Source: Streptomyces prunicolor NBRC 13075
GTDB taxonomy: Bacteria > Actinomycetota > Actinomycetes > Streptomycetales > Streptomycetaceae
Length of the DNA: 64,000 nt
Assembly (NCBI RefSeq): GCF_000367365.1
Contig: NZ_BARF01000110.1
Span: 1 to 64,000 of the forward strand
Reading direction: 5' to 3'
The number at the start of each line of letters is the position of its first letter. Within the stretch, counting starts at the first letter, position 1. The notes under the pieces are model-generated. The model was not told the origin of the DNA and searched no databases. It saw nothing but the letters and a program-made list of their open reading frames with translations. Of the stretch, positions 15,748 to 23,723 are shown one piece after another. A program made the position numbers and the translations under genes.

Positions 15748-16992
15748 ATGACGGAGACGGTCACCAACTGGGCCGGCAACATCACCTACGCGGCGAAGGA
15801 ACTCCACCGCCCGCGCACACCCGGCGCCCTCAGGTCCCTCGTGGCCGAGAGCGCGCGGGTACGGGTGCTGGGCAGCGGCCACTCCTTCAACGAGATCGCC
15901 GAGCCGGGCCCCGACGGCACCCTGCTGTCGATCGCCGCGCTGCCGCCCGAGTTCGACGTCGACACGACGGCCCGTACGGTACGGGTGTCGGGCGGCGTCC
16001 GGTACGCGGAACTGGCCCGCCGGGTGGCCGCGCACGGCCTCGCGCTGCCCAACATGGCGTCCCTGCCGCACATTTCGGTGGCCGGTTCGGTGGCGACCGG
16101 CACGCATGGTTCGGGCGTCGGCAACGGCTCGCTCGCCTCGGCCGTCCGTGAGGTCGAGATCGTCACGGCGGACGGTTCCACGGTGACGATCGCGCGCGGC
16201 GACGCGCGCTTCGACGGTGCCGTGACCTCCCTCGGCGCCCTCGGGGTCGTCACCTCGCTCACCCTGGACCTGGAGCCTGCCTTCGAGGTCGAGCAGTACG
16301 TCTTCACCGAACTCCCGCTCGCGAGGCTGGACTTCGAGACGGTGGCGGCATCGGCGTACAGCGTGAGTCTGTTCACCGACTGGCGGGAGCCGCGCTTCGG
16401 GCAGGTGTGGCTGAAGCGGCGCACCGACCAGCCGCCGGTCGACTTCCCGTGGGCGACGCCCGTGACCGTGGCGCTGCACCCGGTGCCGGGAATGCCCGCG
16501 GTCAACACCACCGAGCAGCTCGGGGCGGCTGGGCCGTGGCACGAGCGACTGCCGCATTTCCGGGCGGAGTTCACGCCGAGCAGCGGCGCGGAGCTGCAGT
16601 CGGAGTACCTGCTGCCGCGGTCGGCCGCGGTCGACGCGCTGTATGCGGTCGACGGCATCCGGGAGACGGTCGCCGGTGTACTGCAGATCTGCGAGGTGCG
16701 GACGGTCGCCGCCGACACTCAGTGGATGAGCCCCTCGTACGGGCGGGACACGGTGGCGCTGCACTTCACCTGGATCGAGGACACGGAGCGCGTGCTGCCC
16801 GTGGTGCGACAGTTGGAGGAGGCACTCGATGCCTTCGACGCGCGGCCGCACTGGGGGAAGGTGTTCACCACTCCGGCGGCGGTGCTGCGCGGGCGTTATC
16901 CGCGGCTCGGCGACTTCGCGGCGCTGGCGCGGGACCTCGACCCGGAAGGCAAGTTCGCCAACCCCTTCGTCCGGAACATCTTCGGCGACTGA
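15748..16992 (+). CDS. aldO: Alditol oxidase (FAD-dependent)
   Basis: 414 residues from ATG 15748 with GGAGGG 9 bases upstream. The N-terminal FAD-binding domain has LGSGHSFNE with the histidine (H45) that carries the covalent flavin in characterised AldO, and LPHISVAGSVATGTHGSG for the pyrophosphate. The C-terminal D-arabinono-lactone-oxidase domain ends HWGKVFTTP and DPEGKFANPFV. The sequence follows Streptomyces coelicolor AldO nearly throughout. It oxidises xylitol, sorbitol and similar polyols to aldoses, releasing hydrogen peroxide, in the cytoplasm. Confidence 0.93.
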   Translation: MTETVTNWAGNITYAAKELHRPRTPGALRSLVAESARVRVLGSGHSFNEIAEPGPDGTLLSIAALPPEFDVDTTARTVRVSGGVRYAELARRVAAHGLALPNMASLPHISVAGSVATGTHGSGVGNGSLASAVREVEIVTADGSTVTIARGDARFDGAVTSLGALGVVTSLTLDLEPAFEVEQYVFTELPLARLDFETVAASAYSVSLFTDWREPRFGQVWLKRRTDQPPVDFPWATPVTVALHPVPGMPAVNTTEQLGAAGPWHERLPHFRAEFTPSSGAELQSEYLLPRSAAVDALYAVDGIRETVAGVLQICEVRTVAADTQWMSPSYGRDTVALHFTWIEDTERVLPVVRQLEEALDAFDARPHWGKVFTTPAAVLRGRYPRLGDFAALARDLDPEGKFANPFVRNIFGD

Positions 16993-17012
16993 CTTTGTAC
17001 AGCCCCTTTCCT

Positions 17013-17026
17013 AACCCCTTGTCGAA
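17013..17026. promoter_or_regulatory. AACCCCTTGTCGAA motif upstream of ROK regulator
   Basis: This 14-mer, 72 bases before the ROK start, recurs with one change (AACCCCTTGCCGAA) at 20456-20469 upstream of the sugar-binding protein operon. The sharing suggests that both are bound by the same protein, most simply the ROK regulator. Confidence 0.45.
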
Positions 17027-17097
17027 CGTCGGCCGCTGCCCATAGCCTTGCGGCGCGCCGATGCCGTCGTGCCTCGGCATGACGCGAGGGGGAAGGG

Positions 17098-18354
17098 ATG
17101 GCGGCCACTCCGCCGAAGCGCACATCACGCGACATCCGTACCGCGAACCGCTACGAAGTACTGCGCCAGATCATCGCCGAATCGCCCACCTCCCGGCAGG
17201 AGTTGGCCGCCGCCACCGGGCTCAGCCTGGCCACGGTGGCCACCCTCGTCGGTGAGCTGCTCGACCTCCGCATGATCACCGAGGTCGGTTTCGAGGACTC
17301 GGCGGGGGGCCGCCCGCGCGGTCTCGTGGCGGTCAACGCGTCGGGGGGCGCGCTGATCGGCGTCGACATCGCGGAGACGTACGTCCATGTCGAACTCTTC
17401 GACCTGGGACTGAACGTGCTGGCCCGCGCCGACGAGGACATGCGCCCCGGCGAGAGCCTGCCCGAGCAGGTGGTCAGCCATGTGGCCGCCGCCGTCGGCT
17501 CGGTGGTCGCGCAGGCCGGCATCGAGGGCGCGCGGGTGCTGGGCGTCGGGGTGAGCGTGCCGGGCCAGGTGGACCGCGACACCGGCATCTCGGAGTACGC
17601 GCCCAACTGGGACTGGCACGACGTGCCGTTGCTCGACCTGCTCTCCGAAGTGATCGCCTATCCCCTGTACTTGGACAACCCGCTGCGCGCCGGCGCGGTC
17701 GCCGAGATGTGGTTCGGGGCGGCGCGCGGACGCGGGGACGCGGTGGTGGTCAACCTCGGAACCGGCGTCGGCGCGGGGCTCGCGCTCGGCGGGGCGCTGT
17801 ACCGGGGGGTGAGCAACAGCGCCGGGGAGTGGGGCCATACGACCCTCGTCCTGGACGGGCGGCTGTGCCGCTGCGGCAACCACGGCTGTGTGGAGGCGTA
17901 CGTCGGTGCGCCCGGAATCATGCTGAACCTACGGGAGTTGAGCCCGGACAGCCCGCTGCTGCACCCCGAGGACCAGACGGCCACCATCGACGCCCTGGCC
18001 CACGGCGTGGACGAGAACGACCCCGTGGCCCTCAAGGTCGTCCGGGAGACGGCCCGTTACATCGGCGCGGGCATCGCCAACCTGGTGAACATCCTCAACC
18101 CCGAAGTCGTCGTGCTCAGCAGTTGGGTCGCCCGCAGGCTCGGTGAGCCCCTGCTGCACGAGGTGCGCGAGGCCGTCCAACGGCACGCGCTCAGGCGGCC
18201 GTTCGCCGCCACCCGGATCGTCCTCTCCCCCATTCTCACCGACCCGGCGTGCCTGGGCGCGGCAACGTTCGCGCTGGAAGGAGCACTTCAGTCGGTCGGG
18301 CAGCGGGGCGCGTCGGTGTCGAGGGCACGAGCGCGCGGAGGCCCGAAGGGCTGA
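17098..18354 (+). CDS. ROK-family transcriptional regulator
   Basis: 418 residues; ATG with GGGGGAAGGG upstream. N-terminal winged helix (~10-75: YEVLRQIIAESPTSRQELAA, LSLATVATLVGELL) and a ROK sugar-kinase-like domain: GVDIAETYVHVELFD for phosphate binding, GVGVSVPGQVD, GTGVGAGL and the zinc motif CRCGNHGCVEAY. Proteins of this type repress or activate sugar operons and release DNA on sugar binding. Position next to the galactanase and ABC operon makes these its likely targets. The 3' end overlaps a large inverted repeat. Confidence 0.9.
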   Translation: MAATPPKRTSRDIRTANRYEVLRQIIAESPTSRQELAAATGLSLATVATLVGELLDLRMITEVGFEDSAGGRPRGLVAVNASGGALIGVDIAETYVHVELFDLGLNVLARADEDMRPGESLPEQVVSHVAAAVGSVVAQAGIEGARVLGVGVSVPGQVDRDTGISEYAPNWDWHDVPLLDLLSEVIAYPLYLDNPLRAGAVAEMWFGAARGRGDAVVVNLGTGVGAGLALGGALYRGVSNSAGEWGHTTLVLDGRLCRCGNHGCVEAYVGAPGIMLNLRELSPDSPLLHPEDQTATIDALAHGVDENDPVALKVVRETARYIGAGIANLVNILNPEVVVLSSWVARRLGEPLLHEVREAVQRHALRRPFAATRIVLSPILTDPACLGAATFALEGALQSVGQRGASVSRARARGGPKG

Positions 18355-18379
18355 GCACGGTCGTGCCCTCGACACCGAC
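18312..18379. terminator. 19-bp perfect inverted repeat at the end of the ROK gene
   Basis: GTCGGTGTCGAGGGCACGA (18312-18330) is exactly complementary to 18361-18379, with a 30-nt loop that contains the ROK stop codon. The 5' arm lies inside the coding region. The stem is long enough to act as a factor-independent terminator or mRNA 3' protector separating the regulator from the galactanase gene. Confidence 0.65.
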
Positions 18380-18475
18380 TTAGGCGCCCTCGCAGAAAAA
18401 GGCACAGCCAGGCAAGCGCACCACCCCCGCAAGGAGCCGTACCGCACCACCTTCATGACGACGGAAGGGATGCAC

Positions 18476-20353
18476 GTGACTCACCCCCACCCCAGGACAA
18501 CGATCCTCGCGACAGCGGCAGCCGCACTCGCTGTCACCGGGGCCCTGCTCTCCGCGCCGCCCGCGAACGCCGACGGCGTCGCACCGGCCGAAGTCTCCCC
18601 CCACGCGGCCCAGACCATCGACAACATCGGCGCGTCCGGCGCCTGGTGGGTCAACGACCTGCAGAACTTCACGCCCGCGGTCCAGGCCCGGGTGGCCCAA
18701 CTCCTGTTCTCCGAGCAAGGGTTGGACCTGTCCTCCTACCGCTACAACATCGGCGGTGGCGGCACCGCGGTCACCACCCCGGCCCGTGCGGCGCAGGACT
18801 TCCTCAACGCCGACGGCACCTACGACTGGAGCAAGGACAAGGGCGGTCGAACGTTCCTCAAGTACGCCGCGCAGTACGGCGTGCAGGACCTGATCGGCTT
18901 CGTCAACAGCGCGCCCGCGCAGTGGACGACCAACGGGCAGAGCTGCGGCGGCCAGTTGAAGCCGGAGAACGAGAGCGACTACGCGAAGTACATCGCCGAC
19001 GTCACCGCGCACTTCGCGAAGCAGGGTGCGAAGTTCGACTACATCAGCCCCTTCAACGAGCCGAACAACAATTTCGGCGACTGCGGCCAGGAGGGCATGC
19101 AGGTAACCGTCGACCAACGCGACGACATCGTGCGGGCGTTGGGCGCAGAGCAGCGGGCCCGGCAACAGAAGACCTCGATCATCGCCGACGAGTCGAGCAG
19201 CACGGTCAGCTTCAGCACGGAGGTCCCGCAGTGGATCTCGCAGCCGGACACCGCGCAGTACGTGTCGAAGCTCGCGCATCACACGTACAACAACCCGAAC
19301 GACGGCCGGTTGGGCAATGTCTACGAGACGGCGAAGACGGTCGGCAAGACCTCCTGGGCCACCGAGATCTGCTGCTTCGGCAAGGGCGGCACGGGCTGGA
19401 ACCAGGAGTACGACCCGACGATCGACAACGCCCTGCTCATGTCCCGCATCATCTACAAGGACTTCGCGACCTCGCACGACTCGGCGTTCCAGTGGTGGGT
19501 GGCGCTCGCCAGCGGCTACGGCACGGACCCGGCCGCGCGCAACGACGTCGGCTGGAACGACGGGCTGGTCTACTACGACCCCGACTACGCGACGAACGGC
19601 AACCAGACCCTGTACTTCACCAAGCGGTACTACGCGCTGGGCCAGTACAGCAAGTTCGTGCGGCCCGGCTCCGTCGCGCACAACGTGACGGGTGCGCCGA
19701 GCGGTGTCGAGGTGAGCTCGTACGACCGGGACGGCAAGTGGGTCGTCGTGGTCAACAACCAGAACACGACGGACACTTCGCTGAATCTGCACTTCAACAG
19801 CAAGGTTCCGGTGCGGGCGACGCAGGCGGTCCGCACCTCGGCCACGGAGAACTGGGCGAAGGTCGCGAAGCCGGACGTGAGCGGCTCCACGGTGTCCACG
19901 ACCCTCGCCGCCCGCTCGATCACGACGTACGTCTTCGACCAGAAGGACCGGAAGGACCAGAAGGCCCTCAAGGGCCGGACGGGTCACGGGAGTTCGACAG
20001 CCGTCACCGGCGCCCTCCAGGGCAAGCAGTCCGGCAAGTGCCTGACGGCGGACGCCTCGGGAGCCGCGATCGGCACCTGTACCGGCGGGGTCGAGCAGAC
20101 GTGGTCGTACGACGCGAAGGGCGGCCTGAAAAGTGCCAACGGGTATCTGACGGTGGGGAGTTCGGGGCTCACGACCGCCGCCGACTTCACGGGTGATCCC
20201 GGCCAGCGATGGCTGCTGAACGGCAACGGACAGATCCTCAGCGAGGCGTCCGGGAAGTGCCTCGACGTGAGCGGGCAGGCGACCGCGGACGGCAGCAAGG
20301 TGATCCTCTACAGCTGCAACGGCGGGGCCAACGAGGCCTGGTCGAAGGTGTGA
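18476..20353 (+). CDS. Secreted GH30 endo-beta-1,6-galactanase with ricin-type lectin domain
   Basis: 625 residues from a GTG at 18476, chosen because GGAAGG lies 7 bases upstream while the ATGs at 18455 and 18470 are badly spaced. Residues 1-32 are a signal peptide (ends ANA). The GH30 TIM barrel with side beta domain spans ~45-510; acid/base E195 in FNEPN and nucleophile E297 in WATEICC are present. A short Lys-rich linker leads to a CBM13/ricin-B lectin (~525-625) with LDVSGQAT repeats. It closely resembles the streptomycete endo-beta-1,6-galactanase that cuts side chains of arabinogalactan proteins. It precedes the uptake operon. Confidence 0.85.
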   Translation: MTHPHPRTTILATAAAALAVTGALLSAPPANADGVAPAEVSPHAAQTIDNIGASGAWWVNDLQNFTPAVQARVAQLLFSEQGLDLSSYRYNIGGGGTAVTTPARAAQDFLNADGTYDWSKDKGGRTFLKYAAQYGVQDLIGFVNSAPAQWTTNGQSCGGQLKPENESDYAKYIADVTAHFAKQGAKFDYISPFNEPNNNFGDCGQEGMQVTVDQRDDIVRALGAEQRARQQKTSIIADESSSTVSFSTEVPQWISQPDTAQYVSKLAHHTYNNPNDGRLGNVYETAKTVGKTSWATEICCFGKGGTGWNQEYDPTIDNALLMSRIIYKDFATSHDSAFQWWVALASGYGTDPAARNDVGWNDGLVYYDPDYATNGNQTLYFTKRYYALGQYSKFVRPGSVAHNVTGAPSGVEVSSYDRDGKWVVVVNNQNTTDTSLNLHFNSKVPVRATQAVRTSATENWAKVAKPDVSGSTVSTTLAARSITTYVFDQKDRKDQKALKGRTGHGSSTAVTGALQGKQSGKCLTADASGAAIGTCTGGVEQTWSYDAKGGLKSANGYLTVGSSGLTTAADFTGDPGQRWLLNGNGQILSEASGKCLDVSGQATADGSKVILYSCNGGANEAWSKV

Positions 20354-20455
20354 TGACCAGCTGAGCGCATGGTGCGGGCCGCCTCGACGGCGGTCCGCAC
20401 CTTCGTCACGTCCGGTATCCCGAACGCTACACAACGCTTCGAACAGGCTTCGTCC

Positions 20456-20469
20456 AACCCCTTGCCGAA
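20456..20469. promoter_or_regulatory. AACCCCTTGCCGAA motif upstream of the sugar ABC operon
   Basis: Second copy (13 of 14 bases) of the motif found before the ROK gene, 110 bases before the binding-protein ATG in a 225-bp gap. It is followed by an imperfect inverted partner GGCGAAGGTT. It is the probable operator or activator site of the long operon. Confidence 0.45.
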
Positions 20470-20578
20470 GGCTTAGGCGAAGGTTAACGTCCCGCTCCGC
20501 ACCTCGATTTGAGCCACTGGCCACCACTCAGCCGTGGAGCCGTGGAGCCGCAGCCGCGCGAGAGACAAGGACGTCACC

Positions 20579-21844
20579 ATGTCGGCAATGAGCAACAGCA
20601 ACTGGTCCCGACGATCGATATTCCGGGCGGCCGCGGGGATGGCCGCGGCCGGCACCCTGGCCGCCTGTGGCGGCAACAACGGGCGGGGCGGGGGCTCCGG
20701 TTCGGGCACGAACCTCGTCCAGTTCTTCCACGCCTACGGCGAGGCGGGCACCGAACAGGCCATCAAGCGGTACGCCAAGGCCTACTCGAAGGCCAACGTG
20801 TCCACCACCTGGATCACCGGCACCAACTTCGAGGCCAAGCTCTTCTCGTCCCTGCTCACCAAGCAGGCGCCCGACGTCTTCGAGTTCCACCCGCAGTTGC
20901 AGTTGGTCAAGAGCGGCCAGGTGGCCGACCTGAGCGACATCATCGATCCGGTGAAGTCCGACTTCAACCCGGCAGACATCAACTCGCACACCGTGGACGG
21001 CAAGATCTACGGGGTCCGGATGATCGACGACCCGCAGTTCTTCTACTACCGCAAGTCGATGCTGGAGAAGGCCAAGGTCGAGGTCCCGACCACGCTGGAC
21101 GAACTGCTGGAAGCCGCCGCCAAGTTGACCACCGACAAGGTCAAGGGCATCGATCTCGGCAACGACTTCACACCGGTCCAGGGCAACCTGATCTGGTCGG
21201 CCGGCGCCGACACCCTCGACGCGAACAACCAGATCGCCTACCACACGGACGCGGTCGTCCAGGGCCTCAAGCAGCTCCGCCAGCTGTTCACCAGCGGCCA
21301 TGTGCTCCTCGACGCGCCGACCGACTGGTGGGACCCGTCCTCGCTCAACCAGGGCCTGTGCGCCATCCAGTGGGGCGGCCTGTGGTCCATGCCGGCCATG
21401 CAGAAGGCGCTCGGTGACGACCTCGGCATCTTCCCGTTCCCGAAGGTCGGCGACAACGGCAAGCTGTCGGTCACCAACGGCGGTTGGTCGATGTTCGTCA
21501 ACGCCAAGGGCAAGAACGTCGAGGCGGCCAAGGCGTACGTGAAGTGGCTGTGGATCGAGCAGAAGAAGTACCAGGAGGACTGGGCGCTCTCGTACGGCTT
21601 CCACGTCCCGCCGCGCAGCTCGATCGCCGCGCAGGCCACCAAGCTCAAGTCGGGTCTGCCGGCCGAGGCCGTCAAGCTCTTCACCGACTACGGCCACTTC
21701 GACAACATCGCCTGGGACCAGACGATGATCACCGCCCTCAACGACGTGATCGCGTCGAGTGTCCGCAAGGGCGGCGACCCGGAGGCCGCGCTCGACGCCT
21801 GCGACAAGAAGGTCGATGTCGAGCTCAAGAAGCTGTTCGGATAG
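20579..21844 (+). CDS. Sugar ABC transporter substrate-binding lipoprotein (Tat-type)
   Basis: 421 residues; ATG with AAGGA 7 bases upstream. The N-terminus has a twin-arginine motif (SRRSIFRA) followed by a lipobox LAAC, so it is probably exported folded and anchored to the membrane by the cysteine. The rest is an extracellular solute-binding protein family 1 fold (QFFHAYGEAGTE, PDVFEFHP, PTTLDELLEAA, GGWSMFVNA). It should capture oligosaccharides freed by the preceding galactanase and hand them to the two permeases that follow. Confidence 0.9.
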   Translation: MSAMSNSNWSRRSIFRAAAGMAAAGTLAACGGNNGRGGGSGSGTNLVQFFHAYGEAGTEQAIKRYAKAYSKANVSTTWITGTNFEAKLFSSLLTKQAPDVFEFHPQLQLVKSGQVADLSDIIDPVKSDFNPADINSHTVDGKIYGVRMIDDPQFFYYRKSMLEKAKVEVPTTLDELLEAAAKLTTDKVKGIDLGNDFTPVQGNLIWSAGADTLDANNQIAYHTDAVVQGLKQLRQLFTSGHVLLDAPTDWWDPSSLNQGLCAIQWGGLWSMPAMQKALGDDLGIFPFPKVGDNGKLSVTNGGWSMFVNAKGKNVEAAKAYVKWLWIEQKKYQEDWALSYGFHVPPRSSIAAQATKLKSGLPAEAVKLFTDYGHFDNIAWDQTMITALNDVIASSVRKGGDPEAALDACDKKVDVELKKLFG

Positions 21845-21864
21845 GCCGGCGGACGGAACACGAC

Positions 21865-22833
21865 ATGTCGACCACCACCACGCGCGGGGTCGCCCAGCCC
21901 GCCCCGGCCAAGGCCTCCCAGGCCCGGCCGCGGCGGGGCCTGCGGTCCAACGCCACCCTGAACTTCTGGCTCTTCACCGGCCCCTTCCTCATCGGCCTGG
22001 TGATCTTCGTCTTCGTCCCCATCGGATGGAGCATCTGGCTCAGCTTCTTCGACGCCCGCTACACCGTCACGCCGAGCAACTTCGTCGGCTTCGACAACTA
22101 CCGGCAGATCCTGACCAACAGCAACTTCCCTGATTCGCTGCTGACGTTCACGATCTTCGCCGCGTTCATCGTGCCGACCACATGGGCACTGTCGCTGGGT
22201 CTGGCCCTGCTGGTGAACCAACTCCGGTTCATGCGGGCGTTCTTCCGGTCGGTGTTCTTCCTGCCGACCGCCGTCTCGTACGTCGCCGCCGCGCTGATCT
22301 GGAAGATGTCCCTCTTCACCGGTGTCCGCTTCGGCCTGGCGAACACCGTCCTCGGCTGGTTCGGCGTCGACAACATCGCCTATCTGTCCAACCCGAGCCC
22401 GCCCTGGTACTGGGTGGTGCTGGTGAGCCTGCGGCTGTGGATCCAGTCCGGTTTCTACATGATCCTGTTCCTCGCGGCGCTGCAGAACATCCCGGCCGAG
22501 CTGTACGAGGCCGCCGAGATCGACGGCGCCAAACGGGGCTGGCAGACGTTCTGGTACATCACCCTGCCCCAACTCCGGGCCACCTCCACGGCGGTGATCC
22601 TGCTGCTGCTCATCGCCGCCTACCAGGCGTTCGACGAGTTCTACAACCTCATCACCACCAAGGCGACTTGGGCCCAGACCCCGCTCATGGAGCTCTACAA
22701 GGCGGCCCTCGGCACGAACCAGGACTACGGCGCGGGCAGCGCGGGCGCGGTCATCCTGTCCCTGCTGATCTGCATCGTCACGCTCGCCCAGGGCAAGATC
22801 ATGGGCTTCGGAAGAGGGGAGGAGGCCAAGTGA
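21865..22833 (+). CDS. Sugar ABC transporter permease (MalF type)
   Basis: 322 residues with six transmembrane helices (first at ~35-58) and the EAA loop LYEAAEIDGAKRGWQTFWYITLPQL that docks the ATPase. Starts 20 bases after the binding protein and its stop overlaps the GTG of the next permease (GTGA). No carbohydrate-type ATPase is in the operon, so it likely uses a shared MsiK-type protein. Confidence 0.9.
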   Translation: MSTTTTRGVAQPAPAKASQARPRRGLRSNATLNFWLFTGPFLIGLVIFVFVPIGWSIWLSFFDARYTVTPSNFVGFDNYRQILTNSNFPDSLLTFTIFAAFIVPTTWALSLGLALLVNQLRFMRAFFRSVFFLPTAVSYVAAALIWKMSLFTGVRFGLANTVLGWFGVDNIAYLSNPSPPWYWVVLVSLRLWIQSGFYMILFLAALQNIPAELYEAAEIDGAKRGWQTFWYITLPQLRATSTAVILLLLIAAYQAFDEFYNLITTKATWAQTPLMELYKAALGTNQDYGAGSAGAVILSLLICIVTLAQGKIMGFGRGEEAK

Positions 22834-23696
22834 CCACCACCGCACCGCAGTTGGACAAGAAGCGGAAGAAGCGCGGCGGCATCCTCGGCAACACCGGCCT
22901 GTACCTCGCCGTCGGCATCGCCGCCCTGCTCTTCCTGATCCCCTTCTACCTGATCCTCCGCAACGCCCTCTCCACGGACGCGGAGATCACCGGCGAGAAC
23001 TGGCGGCTGCTGCCCTCGTTCCAGTGGGGCAACATCTCCGAGCTCTTCGACGACCAGACCGTCCAGTTCGGCCGCGCCCTGTGGAACTCCACGGTCGTCG
23101 CCGTCCTGATGACCGTAGGCACCCTCCTGGTCTGCTCGCTGGCCGGCTACGGCCTGGCCCGCATCCCGTACAAGCACTCCAACAAGGTCTTCTACGTCGT
23201 CCTGGCGACCCTGATGGTCCCCACAGCCGTCACCTTCGTGCCGAGTTTCGTCCTCGTCTCGTCGCTCGGCTGGGTCGACACCTACCGGGGCCTCATCATC
23301 CCAGGCCTCTTCAGTGGTTTCACCTGCTTCCTCTTCCGGCAGTACTTCCTGGGGTTCCCCAAGGAGTTGGAGGAGGCGGCGCGCGTGGACGGGCTCGGCT
23401 ACTGGGGCGCGTACTGGCGGATCGTCGTGCCCAACTCGCTGAACTTCTTCGCGGCGATCGCCACAATCACCTTCATCAGCGGCTGGAACGCCTTCCTCTG
23501 GCCGCTGGTCATCGGCCAGGACCCGAGCTCCTGGACCGTGCAGATCGCCCTGTCGTCGTTCATCACGAACCAGACCGTCAACTTCCATCTCATCTTCATG
23601 GCCACCGCAGTTTCCATCCTGCCCCTGGTGTTCGTGTTCCTCTTCCTCCAGCGCTGGCTGGTCCAGGGCATCGCGCAGACCGGCATCAAGGGCTGA
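22830..23696 (+). CDS. Sugar ABC transporter permease (MalG type)
   Basis: 288 residues, six transmembrane helices, EAA loop KELEEAARVDGLGYWGAYWRIVVP and the C-terminal WLVQGIAQTGIKG typical of MalG-type subunits. The GTG start overlaps the previous stop. With its partner it forms the membrane channel for the sugar taken up by this operon. Confidence 0.9.
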   Translation: MTTTAPQLDKKRKKRGGILGNTGLYLAVGIAALLFLIPFYLILRNALSTDAEITGENWRLLPSFQWGNISELFDDQTVQFGRALWNSTVVAVLMTVGTLLVCSLAGYGLARIPYKHSNKVFYVVLATLMVPTAVTFVPSFVLVSSLGWVDTYRGLIIPGLFSGFTCFLFRQYFLGFPKELEEAARVDGLGYWGAYWRIVVPNSLNFFAAIATITFISGWNAFLWPLVIGQDPSSWTVQIALSSFITNQTVNFHLIFMATAVSILPLVFVFLFLQRWLVQGIAQTGIKG

Positions 23697-23723
23697 CACC
23701 CGCATCTCACGACCTGGAGACCG

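Noticed and set aside
20528..21697. Long antisense ORF opposite the sugar-binding protein
   Set aside because: It lies fully within a clear lipoprotein gene with strong family motifs; long antisense frames are normal at this GC content.
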